From positions 1 to 41,860 of the forward strand of contig JARYME010000016.1 of NCBI GenBank assembly GCA_029907315.1: 41,860 nt of DNA, written 5' to 3'. Positions 28,655-39,900 of the stretch are shown here, piece by piece. Every line of letters starts with the position of its first letter. Position 1 is the first letter of the stretch. Origin of the DNA: Armatimonadota bacterium (GTDB taxonomy: Bacteria; Armatimonadota; UBA5829). Made by a program: the position numbers and the translations under genes. The notes under the pieces are model-generated. The model saw only the letters and a list, made by a program, of their open reading frames with translations, was not told the origin of the DNA and searched no databases.

Positions 28655-29488
28655 TTGGTGCTGAGGGTGCTGTTCGTCGGCGATGTAATGGGTAGACCGG
28701 GACGCAGGGCTCTGGGCAGTTTGCTTGGAGCCCTGCGAGTACAATATGGTCTCGACTTCGTTGTTGCGAACGGCGAAAACGCAGCTGGAGGACTGGGAAT
28801 AACTCAGGATACGGCAAGGGAACTTTTCGACGCCGGCGTAGACGTGATTACAATGGGCAACCACTCCTTCGCAAAGAAGGACGCCGTCGCACTTTACGAA
28901 ACTGAACCGCGCATTCTTCGCCCAGCGAATTATCCTCCTGGTGTCCCCGGCAGGGGGGTCGGCATCTTCGAGACTCCGCGCGGTGAGAAGATAGCGGTGA
29001 TCAACCTCCTCGGTCGCGTGTTCATGGACCCCGTGGATTGTCCCTTTCGCGCAGCGGACGCTGCATTGTCGGAGGTCTCTAGTGATGCGCACGCGATCAT
29101 AGTGGACTTCCACGCGGAGGCGACGTCCGAAAAGCAGGCTCTGGGTTGGTACCTTGACGGGCGGGTCTCGGCCGTGATAGGAACCCACACGCACGTTCAG
29201 ACGTCAGACGAAAGGATCCTGCCCGCGGGTTCGGGTTACGTTACGGATGTCGGCATGACCGGGGTATTGGATTCTGTTTTGGGGTTGGATCGCAAGCTGG
29301 TGATCGAAAGGTTTCTCACAGGTCTGCCGAATAGGTTTTCCGTTGCTGAGGGCGCAGCCGTGGTGCAGGGGGTCCTTGTAGAGATTGATCTTGAAACGCG
29401 GTCTGCGTGTTCCATAGAGAGGCTTTGTGTCCCGGAGCCGAATCCATTAGAAGCTGATTTGCCTGGCGACAGCGGTGAAGGCGTTTGA
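28655..29488 (+). CDS. ymdB: YmdB family metallophosphoesterase
   Basis: 277 aa; VLFVGDVMGRPGRRALGSLLGALR, DFVVANGENAAGGLGIT, DVITMGNHSFAKK, VDFHAEATSEKQALGWYLDGRVSAVIGTHTHVQTSDERILPAGSGYVTDVGMTG. Confidence 0.94.
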   Translation: MVLRVLFVGDVMGRPGRRALGSLLGALRVQYGLDFVVANGENAAGGLGITQDTARELFDAGVDVITMGNHSFAKKDAVALYETEPRILRPANYPPGVPGRGVGIFETPRGEKIAVINLLGRVFMDPVDCPFRAADAALSEVSSDAHAIIVDFHAEATSEKQALGWYLDGRVSAVIGTHTHVQTSDERILPAGSGYVTDVGMTGVLDSVLGLDRKLVIERFLTGLPNRFSVAEGAAVVQGVLVEIDLETRSACSIERLCVPEPNPLEADLPGDSGEGV

Positions 29489-29533
29489 CTTAACCCGGGG
29501 CGCGTTTGTAGAATTGGACGCGGAGGAACTGAT

Positions 29534-30427
29534 ATGCGTTTAGCGGTTTTGTTGATCACAGTGGCGCTGCTGGCCTGTGTACCAGGCGTCAATGCGCAGA
29601 CGGCTGATAGGGAAGTCTACATATACAGGGGTGCTCCGATTGCTCAAAGCGGGATTACGCTAGGCAGTTGGGGAAGCGGTCAGGCTGTGGAGTATTCCGA
29701 TTCGACTCGGGTGCTCACCGGAAGCAAATCGATTAAGATTACGACACAGGGTTTGTATGCCGGAGCAAGGATTGATTTTGCGCAACCTGTTACTCTGTTC
29801 TCCGATGGCATAGATCCATCGCGCTATATCGTGTTCGCATTTTATTTCGATGATGTCCAAACGATCGATCCAGCCGCTCAAAATCCAGTTTACTCGTATG
29901 AGGTGGAGCCCTACACTATACCAAAGGTTACCACTGTGCGGTTCGTGTTTGTCAGTGAGGGTGGCAAGAGTGTGGAGGTAGAAGAACCCACTAATCCGAT
30001 CGATCCGGAGGACAACTGGTGTCGAGTAGCCGTGCCGCTGGCAAAGTTTAGGTCTGCGGCTGAGAACGGCGGTGAGTTCAGGCTCAAGCGGCTGCTTATC
30101 TTTACCGATATACCCAACAGTTTCTACCTAGGCGAGATCAAACTGGTTACAGATAAGTCGCCCATAAAGGTGGATGCGTTGCCAAGCCAGGTAGTTGTGA
30201 TCTACGACGAGGTGATACTACAGGCTAAGGCGGACGGGGGTGTAGCCAGCCTGTCTTATTCGTGGGATTTTGATGCTTCGAACGGGATTCAGGAGGAGCT
30301 GACGGGTCCGATCGGCAGGTACATCTACACCAAGGGTGGCGACTACACTGTGACGCTGACGGTCAAAGATGTCGACGGCATCAAACAGCCCGTCACCGTA
30401 ACAACGACCATCTCAGTCAACGAGTAG
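29534..30427 (+). CDS. Secreted PKD-domain protein
   Basis: 297 aa; signal peptide MRLAVLLITVALLACVPGVNAQ; C-terminal PKD-like SYSWDFDASNGIQEELTGPIGRYIYTKGGDYTVTLTVKDVDG. Confidence 0.75.
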   Translation: MRLAVLLITVALLACVPGVNAQTADREVYIYRGAPIAQSGITLGSWGSGQAVEYSDSTRVLTGSKSIKITTQGLYAGARIDFAQPVTLFSDGIDPSRYIVFAFYFDDVQTIDPAAQNPVYSYEVEPYTIPKVTTVRFVFVSEGGKSVEVEEPTNPIDPEDNWCRVAVPLAKFRSAAENGGEFRLKRLLIFTDIPNSFYLGEIKLVTDKSPIKVDALPSQVVVIYDEVILQAKADGGVASLSYSWDFDASNGIQEELTGPIGRYIYTKGGDYTVTLTVKDVDGIKQPVTVTTTISVNE

Positions 30428-30509
30428 GAAAAGCGGTTTTAACATCCCGTTTCGCTAACAAACAAAACCTGCTCCCACCGAAGCTGGAAATCCAATCGGT
30501 CGGGATGCA

Positions 30510-31675
<1,166 letters not shown>

Positions 31676-31908
31676 ACAATTATGTAATCCCCTTGCTATA
31701 CCGGCTCGAAACCGACAGCCCAAAGGCCATCACCGCTAGAACTTCGTCGGTTTGCGAGCACATTGAATTGTACCACGCAGAGGCAAGCTCCGTCAAGATG
31801 AACCGAATGAAAGGTAGCGCCAATCGCCGGCGGAAAGATGCCTTGCAACCGCAGGAAAAGAAGAGCATATGTTCGATTTGGTTTCTGCCGTTGGTAGGCG
31901 AGGCTGCC

Positions 31909-33057
31909 TCAGTTAGACTGATCGGAACTCACGGAAGCAAGTTCTTTCTCGAACTGCCAGAATATTCTGCTTACGACCGCATTGGCAACCTTGGAGTAGA
32001 AATACAAGGGGCCGACCGAATTGATCTCGCAAACGCGGTAGCCCTTTGCCTTCATGTCTTGCAAACACTTCAAGAATGTAACGGACCCTATTCCGGTACC
32101 GCGCATGCTTTGTGTCGTGCCCATGGGTCCGAACCAGCCTGGGCGCACTCCGTCGTAGCATGCAAACGCGACAAAACTGTTGTCTTCGACGCGCTTTCCG
32201 ACAAAAACTGCTATCGGCTCCATAGTTGCAGCTCTCATAACTTGGTACTGCCAGCCTGCTGACCAGCCGTCTTCCGTCATCCAACGGCGGAACCTTTCAA
32301 TTTCATCTCGTCTCAGCCTTTCTACAGCGATGCCCTGCTCAGCAAGCTTGGCTTCCAACTCGCGAGTGGACCAATCCGACGCGGCAAGGTCGACGTCCAT
32401 GTTGAAAGCTTCGCCGCGCCTTATGTAGCCTCTTCTCAGCAAGAATGCGCAGGCAACGGTGTAGCGGGGATCCACTCCAGGCATCAGGTAGTTGGGCCTG
32501 GTAAAGCCGACATTGACCGAACGTACTCCTAATTCAGCAAGTCTTCGTTCGACCCGCGCAAGCAGTTCGGATCCGATTCCCCTATTGCGGAACTCCCTGT
32601 CGACAGCGATGAACTTGATGCCGCCGGTTGGACCGTCGTCACCTTGCCGCGACACTGCGACTATCAAACCGCAGGGCTTGCCGTTTTCGACGGCCATCAG
32701 CGCCAAAGAGGGATCGTAGTCGGGATCTCCTATAGTGTTGTGCCTGAACTGATCGATGGTAGTTTGGTCATAAACAAGGTTGCGATTAAGGATCTCGAGC
32801 CCTTGGCTGAGATTGGAATCAGTCAAGTATACGTATTCAACCATTTCTTGCACCGCAGTGAAAACAGTTTCTCTCTTGCGCATTTCGACGTAGCGCTCTG
32901 GTTTGCCTTCAAGATATTTGGTCCGGACAAACGCTTTGTGCAAAGCGACAACGGACATGAAGCCTCGCAACTGCAAGATTTGCGGCGGTGCAAAAACGAA
33001 AACATAAACATCGCCGTTGAGAATTGCAGTACGACTCTTCATGCCAATGAATTCCAT
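31909..33057 (-). CDS. GNAT family N-acetyltransferase with two GNAT-like halves
   Basis: 382 aa; first half KFIAVDREFRNRGIGSELLARVERRLAELGVRSVNVGF (acetyl-CoA motif A); second half PMGTTQSMRGTGIGSVTFLKCLQDMKAKGYRVCEINSVGPLYFYSKV. Exact start uncertain. Confidence 0.85.
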   Translation of the reverse strand: MEFIGMKSRTAILNGDVYVFVFAPPQILQLRGFMSVVALHKAFVRTKYLEGKPERYVEMRKRETVFTAVQEMVEYVYLTDSNLSQGLEILNRNLVYDQTTIDQFRHNTIGDPDYDPSLALMAVENGKPCGLIVAVSRQGDDGPTGGIKFIAVDREFRNRGIGSELLARVERRLAELGVRSVNVGFTRPNYLMPGVDPRYTVACAFLLRRGYIRRGEAFNMDVDLAASDWSTRELEAKLAEQGIAVERLRRDEIERFRRWMTEDGWSAGWQYQVMRAATMEPIAVFVGKRVEDNSFVAFACYDGVRPGWFGPMGTTQSMRGTGIGSVTFLKCLQDMKAKGYRVCEINSVGPLYFYSKVANAVVSRIFWQFEKELASVSSDQSN

Positions 33058-33200
33058 GCGGAGTGATTGGGTGCCTTTCCGGCACCATTTAGCCTAGAAC
33101 CGCATTCCAGAGTGCGGTCGTGTTGCGCAGGCCAGCGGCTCTCTAATAGAATTGATTGCTCGGGTGAGGTCGCAGCAATGTTTGGGGGTGTCACTGTCAA

Positions 33201-34967
33201 GTGAACGGGAAGATGGAGCGGTATCGGCTGGGGAGGCTTATCTACGAAAACAAGTTGTCGTCTGCGGCTGATGTGCAGGGGTTTCGCTTAGAGGGCGACG
33301 CCATAATATCGTTTCCGAACGGACGGCTTCGGTTAGAAAATGCGAGAGACCCATCGGAAGGTCAGAAGTCCAATTTTGTATACTGGTGCCCTGTAGAATT
33401 TCCCTCGGACATCGCCGTGTTTTGGGATTTCTATCCGGTGCGGGAGCCAGGTCTTTGCATGTTGTTCTTCGCGGCAAAAGGACGCGGCGGCGAAGACATT
33501 TTCAGTCCGAAGCTAGCGAAAAGGACCGGGGAGTACCAACAGTATCACCACGGCGACATCAATGCTTTCCACGTGTCCTACTTCCGCCGAAAAGCCCCCG
33601 AGGAGCGAGCGTTCCACACCTGCAATCTGCGGAAGAGTTACGGTTTTCACTTGGTTTGCCAGGGCGCAGACCCCATTCCTTCTGTCGAGGATGCGCGGCC
33701 TCCATACCGCATGTGCTTAGTCAAATGCGGACCGGAGATTTCCTTTTTCATCAACGATCTGGAAATTTTCTGCTGGACGGATGACGGCAAGACTTATGGG
33801 CCTCTTCTGAACGGTGGCAAGATTGGATTTAGGCAAATGGCGCCTCTTGTTGCTGAGTATGCAAACCTGCGGGTATACGAAGTCGCAAAGAAAGGAGCCG
33901 ACAACGATTCTTCCGCCGCCGTTCAGATATCCGCAGGATGGTCGCCGGCCGTGCATGCTTACTTCGACTTATGTCCTGAGAGCCCTGACGGATCGAAGGT
34001 TGTGTACTTCCAGTATATGCCTGGGAGACCTCCTATGGGCTACGTAATGGTTGCTGAACTTGACTCCGGCGGTGTACCTGTGCGGCACTATCCGGCAAGC
34101 GATCTTATCCCAGGCACGACACATGCCGGCGTTGATCAACAATGGGTCGACAACGATACCGTAGCATACACGGTTGAGTCGGCCAACAGCACCGAAACCG
34201 TCGTTTACAACTTGAAAACTGGTCGCACCCGCCGTTTGCCTTGTCCTACAAGAATGTTCTGCCCGGCGAACGGCCTAGGACTTGCCGTGGTGGATCGGGG
34301 ATCGCCCAGGCAAGCAGTAGCGTCGATCGACTTTCGCAGCGGAACGGTCCGCAAGCTTTTTACTTTGCAGGATGCTTACGCCTGTCATCCGCTGAGAGAC
34401 AAGATAAAAGATCTTGATCGTGTCTACTTCAAGCATACGAAGTGGACGACAGACGGGAAACGTTTCATGGTTGTTTTCACGAACGAAGGTTACCAAAGGC
34501 CCAGCGATGTTGCTCTTATAAAGTCCATTTTCACGGCGAATGCCGACGGTTCCGATTTGAGATACCTTACTGAATTCGGCCACCATCCTATGTGGTCACC
34601 TGACGGGTCCTTTGCGTACGCGTTCGAGTTTGCCGGCGGCGGTCTGCTGAACCTCGTCGCGTACCCGTTGGATGCACGCAAGCCCTATCATATTCTGAGT
34701 GGAATTCGTGGGTGGCATGCCAGCCTAAACCCCAGCGGCGAGTTACTGGTTACTGATGTAGGCCAGTGGGAAAAGCCAGGTCAAAGTGCGGTGCTGTTGT
34801 ACGAGGTCAAGACGGGCCAAATGAAAGTTCTGTCAATCTTCGCGCTTTCCGACGCATCACACGCTACTGGAATACACCCTCACCCGGTTTGGTCTCGTGA
34901 CGGAAACAGAGTCTATTTCAACTCCGCAGAAGGCGGGCTGCCAAAGGTGATGGCTGTCCGCGTTTGA
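33201..34967 (+). CDS. DUF1961 (YesU-like, concanavalin A-type) domain fused to a TolB/WD40-like beta-propeller
   Basis: 588 aa; N-terminal ENARDPSEGQKSNFVYWCPVEFPSDIAVFWDFYPVREPGLCMLFFAAKGRGGEDIFSP...GEYQQYHHGDINAFHVSYFRRK...KIGFRQMAPLVAEYANLRVYEV; C-terminal propeller-like DGSDLRYLTEFGHHPMWSPDGSFAYAFEF and HPHPVWSRDGNRVYFNSAEGGLPKVMAV. Confidence 0.85.
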   Translation: MNGKMERYRLGRLIYENKLSSAADVQGFRLEGDAIISFPNGRLRLENARDPSEGQKSNFVYWCPVEFPSDIAVFWDFYPVREPGLCMLFFAAKGRGGEDIFSPKLAKRTGEYQQYHHGDINAFHVSYFRRKAPEERAFHTCNLRKSYGFHLVCQGADPIPSVEDARPPYRMCLVKCGPEISFFINDLEIFCWTDDGKTYGPLLNGGKIGFRQMAPLVAEYANLRVYEVAKKGADNDSSAAVQISAGWSPAVHAYFDLCPESPDGSKVVYFQYMPGRPPMGYVMVAELDSGGVPVRHYPASDLIPGTTHAGVDQQWVDNDTVAYTVESANSTETVVYNLKTGRTRRLPCPTRMFCPANGLGLAVVDRGSPRQAVASIDFRSGTVRKLFTLQDAYACHPLRDKIKDLDRVYFKHTKWTTDGKRFMVVFTNEGYQRPSDVALIKSIFTANADGSDLRYLTEFGHHPMWSPDGSFAYAFEFAGGGLLNLVAYPLDARKPYHILSGIRGWHASLNPSGELLVTDVGQWEKPGQSAVLLYEVKTGQMKVLSIFALSDASHATGIHPHPVWSRDGNRVYFNSAEGGLPKVMAVRV

Positions 34968-35003
34968 CACGCCGCAGGTAGTGGACAGTAGACCGTCCTG
35001 TGC

Positions 35004-35543
35004 TCAGTTGCCGACCTGCTGGTCTTTATTGGCCGGAGCCGAATCGTCTGTTCGAACCGGCGACGGAACGGTTATTCCCTGCCAAGGTCTGGTGCGCGAC
35101 TCGAGTATCTTGCTCAGGGCTGCCTTCTGCTCTTGGCTGAGCAGATTCTTGATTGCGATGAGCGCTTTGATGGATTCCGCAGCCAACTCGCATTCTGCCT
35201 TGCTCACTTTCTCGAAGGCAGCGTTTAGTTTCTTTTCGTCGGAAGCAGGATCAGCGAGAGCAAGTACGAACTCTTTGGTGGCCTGCCGCTGCTGTTCGAT
35301 TTTGGGCTTCATTGCTTCTTCAGTCTGTCTAAGGATATCAGTGATCTTATTCACCTGGTCATCGGTCAGGTTGAGGTCCTTTGTGAGACGTGGAATTGCA
35401 GCCTGTCTGATAAAGCGCAGCGCCATAAGTGCACAAGGACTCGGCTCGAGTCTAACAGTCGGAGCGGCGCTCTGAGCAAGTGCGGCAGCGGGCAAAAGAA
35501 TCGCCAGCAGTGCCGCCGACTTGGTTAGTGAAGTCCTGAACAT
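35004..35543 (-). CDS. Spy/CpxP-like periplasmic protein
   Basis: 179 aa; signal peptide MFRTSLTKSAALLAILLPAAALAQS; LTKDLNLTDDQVNKITDILRQTEEAMKPKIEQQRQATKEFVLAL...LLSQEQKAALSKILE. Confidence 0.7.
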   Translation of the reverse strand: MFRTSLTKSAALLAILLPAAALAQSAAPTVRLEPSPCALMALRFIRQAAIPRLTKDLNLTDDQVNKITDILRQTEEAMKPKIEQQRQATKEFVLALADPASDEKKLNAAFEKVSKAECELAAESIKALIAIKNLLSQEQKAALSKILESRTRPWQGITVPSPVRTDDSAPANKDQQVGN

Positions 35544-35565
35544 TGCTTTACCCTCCTCTTGAAAC

Positions 35566-36201
35566 TCAGAATAATGTGAGTTTGGGTTCCTTTTTCGCCT
35601 CGATCACCTTCCGCCGTGCGGCTTCGATGTCGGCGATCAACAGAGACTTTCCGCCGTCGTAGTTCTCACCCATCTGCCTCAGTATGTATGCTGGATGCAA
35701 TGCTGCAATCGCGTAGCGTGCATACTTTGTCGGGAAGAACTTCCCGCGCTCCTGGGTCATTTTGAAGTCTTTCTTGATTATGAACTTTGCTGCGGGTGCG
35801 CCCAGGCAAAGTATTACCAGGGGCTGAATGATTTCTATTTGTCGTTCGAGCCAAGGAGTGCACGCTTCGATCTCAGCTGCTGTAGGCGGACGATTTCTCA
35901 CTCTGCCGTTCTCGATTACGCAAGCTCGGCATTTCAACACGTTGCAAATGTATACGTGGCGCCTTGTTATCCTGCAAGCAGCCAACGCTTCATCCAGGAG
36001 CGCACCTGCTCTGCCAACAAACGGTCGTCCAGTAGCATCCTCGGTCTCACCTGGTCCTTCACCGACAAGCATAAGAGGAGCCTCTGGATTTCCTTCTCCG
36101 AAAACGACATTCCGCCGCGTTTCGGCAAGTGCGCATCTAGTACATTTTTCACATTCGATCCTCAACTGCTCGAGGGCTTCAGCCGCAGACACTTCCATCA
36201 T
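35566..36201 (-). CDS. Uracil-DNA glycosylase, family 4 (Fe-S type)
   Basis: 211 aa; CEKCTRCALAETRRNVVFGEGNPEAPLMLVGEGPGETEDATGRPFVGRAGALLDEAL, VYICNVLKCRA, ALHPAYILRQ; Fe-S cysteines. Confidence 0.94.
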   Translation of the reverse strand: MMEVSAAEALEQLRIECEKCTRCALAETRRNVVFGEGNPEAPLMLVGEGPGETEDATGRPFVGRAGALLDEALAACRITRRHVYICNVLKCRACVIENGRVRNRPPTAAEIEACTPWLERQIEIIQPLVILCLGAPAAKFIIKKDFKMTQERGKFFPTKYARYAIAALHPAYILRQMGENYDGGKSLLIADIEAARRKVIEAKKEPKLTLF

Positions 36202-36219
36202 TATCTCCGACCCCGGTGG

Positions 36220-36693
36220 CTAGAACCTTGGTTTGAGTTTCGCGTAAGTTGCCTGTAGGGCTTCAGGAATGACTTTCACGTCAGCGAAGACCGGCATAAA
36301 GTTCGTATCCCCGTTCCAACGCGGGACTATGTGAAGGTGAACGTGGTCCGCGATGCCTGCACCGGCAGCGGTCCCGATGTTGATACCAATGTTGAAACCG
36401 TCCGGTCGGCAAACTTCGGACAGAACAGTACAGCTCTTCTTGGTGAGCTGCATGATCTCGAGGCTTTCTTCGTCAGAGAGTTCGGTAATTGAGGGAATAT
36501 GGCGATATGGAGCAATCAACAAATGGCCGTTCGAGTAGGGATATGCGTTCATGATTACGAACGCAAGCCGACCGCGGTAAAGAATCAGACGCCGCTCGTC
36601 ATCGTTTTCCGCGGGAAACCGACAGAAAATACAGCCCTCTTCTTTCTCAGATACTATGTATTCGAGCCGCCAAGGTGCCCAAAGCTGTTTCAT
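36220..36693 (-). CDS. HIT family (Ap4A phosphorylase/hydrolase-like) protein
   Basis: ORF to 36720; conserved start MKQLWAPWRLEYIVSEKEEGCIFC at 36693; NGHLLIAPYRHI; HIT motif ADHVHLHIVPRW. Confidence 0.92.
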   Translation of the reverse strand: MKQLWAPWRLEYIVSEKEEGCIFCRFPAENDDERRLILYRGRLAFVIMNAYPYSNGHLLIAPYRHIPSITELSDEESLEIMQLTKKSCTVLSEVCRPDGFNIGINIGTAAGAGIADHVHLHIVPRWNGDTNFMPVFADVKVIPEALQATYAKLKPRF

Positions 36694-36720
36694 AACTCTC
36701 GACTCCTCAGGATTAGGCAT

Positions 36721-36750
36721 AATCTACAATGATTCGACAGTTCTCGTCAA
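36721..36750 (-). promoter_or_regulatory. Candidate sigma70 promoter for HIT gene
   Basis: Minus strand TTGACG (36745-36750), 18 bp, TAGATT (36721-36726); supports the internal ATG at 36693 rather than 36720. Confidence 0.45.
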
Positions 36751-36936
36751 CCACAGAGGGCGCACCGTGGAAAACATGGGAGCAAGCTTTATAGGCTTAT
36801 ATTCAGCCAGCCGCGGAGCCTTGAGCGGAGGACTTATCGAGATGGTGCCTGGTAATACCGGTTGCGAGGAACCGTGCGTCGACCCCGCTAGTGGTGTATA
36901 ATCCTCATATTCCATCAAATGGAGGTTGAATCGACG

Positions 36937-39900
36937 ATGCGCCAGGATGCACAGCCGGTTCTGCTGTCCGCCGCGAGCACTTTGTTCTTTGTAGACGGTT
37001 CCAACGGCCTTCTTCAAGGTTACGACGTCTCGCTGCGTAACCCCGGTTCTCCCTTCGAGGATCGACTGGTTGTAAGATGGCAGGACCGCGAGTTTTGCAG
37101 CGAACCGTTTTTCGTTGATTCAGGAGAGTCGACAGTCCGCGTGTTCATACCGGACATCAGAGAGCCAGCTGAGCTCCACTTATCGCTGGCGCGGAGTCAC
37201 TCCCAACCGCTTGTGGTGCGCCACAAGCCACGGCGCCATTGGACTGTGCATCTGATTCAATTTGCGCATCACGACCTGGGCTATACCGATTTGCCGTCCA
37301 ATGTCCTTCGAGAGTACTGTAGTTTCTATGATAGGGTGCTCGAGTTTTGCAGGGAAACCGACCGATTCCCTGAGGAAAGCAAGTTCCGTTACACGATAGA
37401 GCAGGGCTGGTCTCTGCTTCACTACTTGGAGCATAGGCCGCCTGAAGTTTGTTCGGAAGTTATCCGGCGTATCAAGGAGGGCAGAATCGAGGTAAATGCT
37501 CTGCTCGGAAACATGATTACTGAGCTTCTTGGTCCCGAGCAGATGATTCGTCTTCTGTATCCTGTCTATGAGTTGAAGCGAAAGTATGGTATACCTGTCG
37601 TGTGTGCAGAGCACAACGACATCCCTGGAATAAGCTGGGGCCTCGCAGCGGCGCTGGCTGCTGCCGGTATAAAGTGGTTTGCTCCTGCGCTGCCCGATTA
37701 CTTCCGATGGCATGATATGAACTTCCACACCTTCTGGGACGAAGACAGGATTGCACCAGGGGGAATACCTCACGCTTTCTATTGGCAGGCTCCCGCGGGG
37801 CAAAAGGTGCTTTTTTGGTACGGCAGACAAGGTGCCGGAGGGGATGTCGATCTAAGGCTGAACAGGGTGGTGCCCTATTTGGAGGAGCTGGAGCAACGCG
37901 GCTATCCGTACGACGTGCTCAGATACTTGATAATGGGCGGTTTTCGTGACAACGCCCCTCCCAGACTCGAATTTGCTCTGACTGCCCTAGAATGGAACTC
38001 CAAATATGCTTATCCCAAACTTGTCCCGTCTCTCAATGCTCGGTTCTTTCCAGATCTGGAGCAGCGGCTAGGTCCGGACGTTCCTATCTACCGTGGAGAG
38101 CTTCCAGGAACCGACTATCCTATAGGCGCCTGCAGTACGGCTTACTTCTCGAGCCTCAACCGAATTACTCACGATCAACTTCTAATAGCTGAGCGTCTTG
38201 CTTCCGCCGCCTCGGTTCTTTGTGGGTTCGAGTATCCGGATCAAACATTGAAGGAGGCTTACTACTGCACCCTTATCGGGGATGAGCACACGTGGGGGCT
38301 TGCGCATCCGACGGGGCCGGGGCAAGAAGCGTGTGTTGCCCAGCTCAGTGAGTATCCCTGCCGAGCGGCGGCGCTGAGCCATGACGTTCTGACCAAAGCG
38401 ATTAACGATGTCGCTGACTGCATCGCACGGGACGAGGACGGGCTGTATGTTCTCGTGTTTAATCCGCTTAGCTGGCGGCGCACAGATGTTGCGAGGGTAC
38501 CTGCGAAACTGGCTGAGCCTTGCGGGAGACCGATGTACCCGGTGCCTGGTCAATCAGAGCAAGATCCCAGATTTGCCATTTTGGCAGCCTATCCCGTGCG
38601 TCAGAGGCATTTAGTCGAAATCCCTCACACGCTGCTCCGAGCTGGCGTTGAAGTGATCGATCTCGAAACCGGCCGAGCTGTGCCACACGAGGTGTATGAG
38701 ATCACCGGACCTTCTGCCCCTGTGCCTTATGCAGCTCAGCGTTACTCGCTGGGTCAGTTTAACCCGCAGGAGCTTTTGGAGCTTCGGTTCTTGGCGCAAG
38801 ATGTTCCCGCCTGCGGGTGGAAGCTGTACAAGCTCCGGCCTGCCGCCCAAGAGACACCTCGCGCATCTTGCTCCGTGTCAAGCGCGGCTGTTTTGGAAAA
38901 CCAATTCTACCGAGTGGAGCTCGATGAAGAATCAGGGTGTGTAAGGAGTATTTTTGACAAGGAGGCTTCCCGTGAGCTTGTCGATGCTACTAGTGGCCGT
39001 TTTTTGAACCAGATCGTTGTGCGGAGTGCTCTGAACGGCAGGGTTACTTCTTCTGGCCGAGCAGTCTTTGAGGGTAGACGCAGCAGCCCTGTTTCCGAAA
39101 GTGCGGTTATCAGAACGTGTGCTGATGGGTGTCCTCAGATAGTTCAGGAAATTACTCTGTATCACCACGTCAAGCGCATAGACATAGCCAACAGGCTGCT
39201 GAAAGATTCCACGCCCATGTTGGAGACGTATTTTGCCTTTCCCTTCGCACTCAAGAATCCGCGCTTCACATATGAAGGTTCACTGTGTCGCGTTGAAGCG
39301 TTCAAAGATCAATTTCCGGGCTCAAACACGGATTATTATGCCGTTCAACACTGGGCAGAGATTTCAGATGGGGAAATAAGCATAATACTGACCAGCCTGG
39401 ATGCGCCCGTAATGCAGTTCGGTGATAATTGGCCCCTCTACGTGTCACAAGCCCACCACGGCGTTATGCCGCCGGGTTTCGATCACCCGTTTCACAAGCC
39501 GGAAGACGTGACAAAGGCTCACGTGTACTCCTTGGTGCTGCTCAACAACTTCAGAACCAACTTCTCGCCTGCGCAGTGTGCAGACTTGCTTTTCCGTTAT
39601 TGCCTCACATCTGGTGTCGGCATCAAAGCACCTGAGTTTGGGTACTCGGCAGCTCTGCCTTTGGCCTCTGCGGCGGTGCAAGGAAGGACGAGGGGTTCTC
39701 TGCCTAAGTGTGCCAGCTTTTGCCAGGTTGAGCCGAGTGACGTGCTGCTTCTCACAGTGAAGCGTGCCGAAGATGGCAACGGATTAATCGTGCGCCTGCT
39801 GGAGACACAGGGTAGGGCTGCGGAGTTTTTACTTACTCTGCCTCTATTCAAGATTCGGGAGGCTTACCTTGCGAATGCCGTCGAGGACACCGTGGGTAGG

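Noticed and set aside
37180-37830. 216 aa minus-strand ORF
   Set aside because: Antisense to the GH38-like mannosidase gene.
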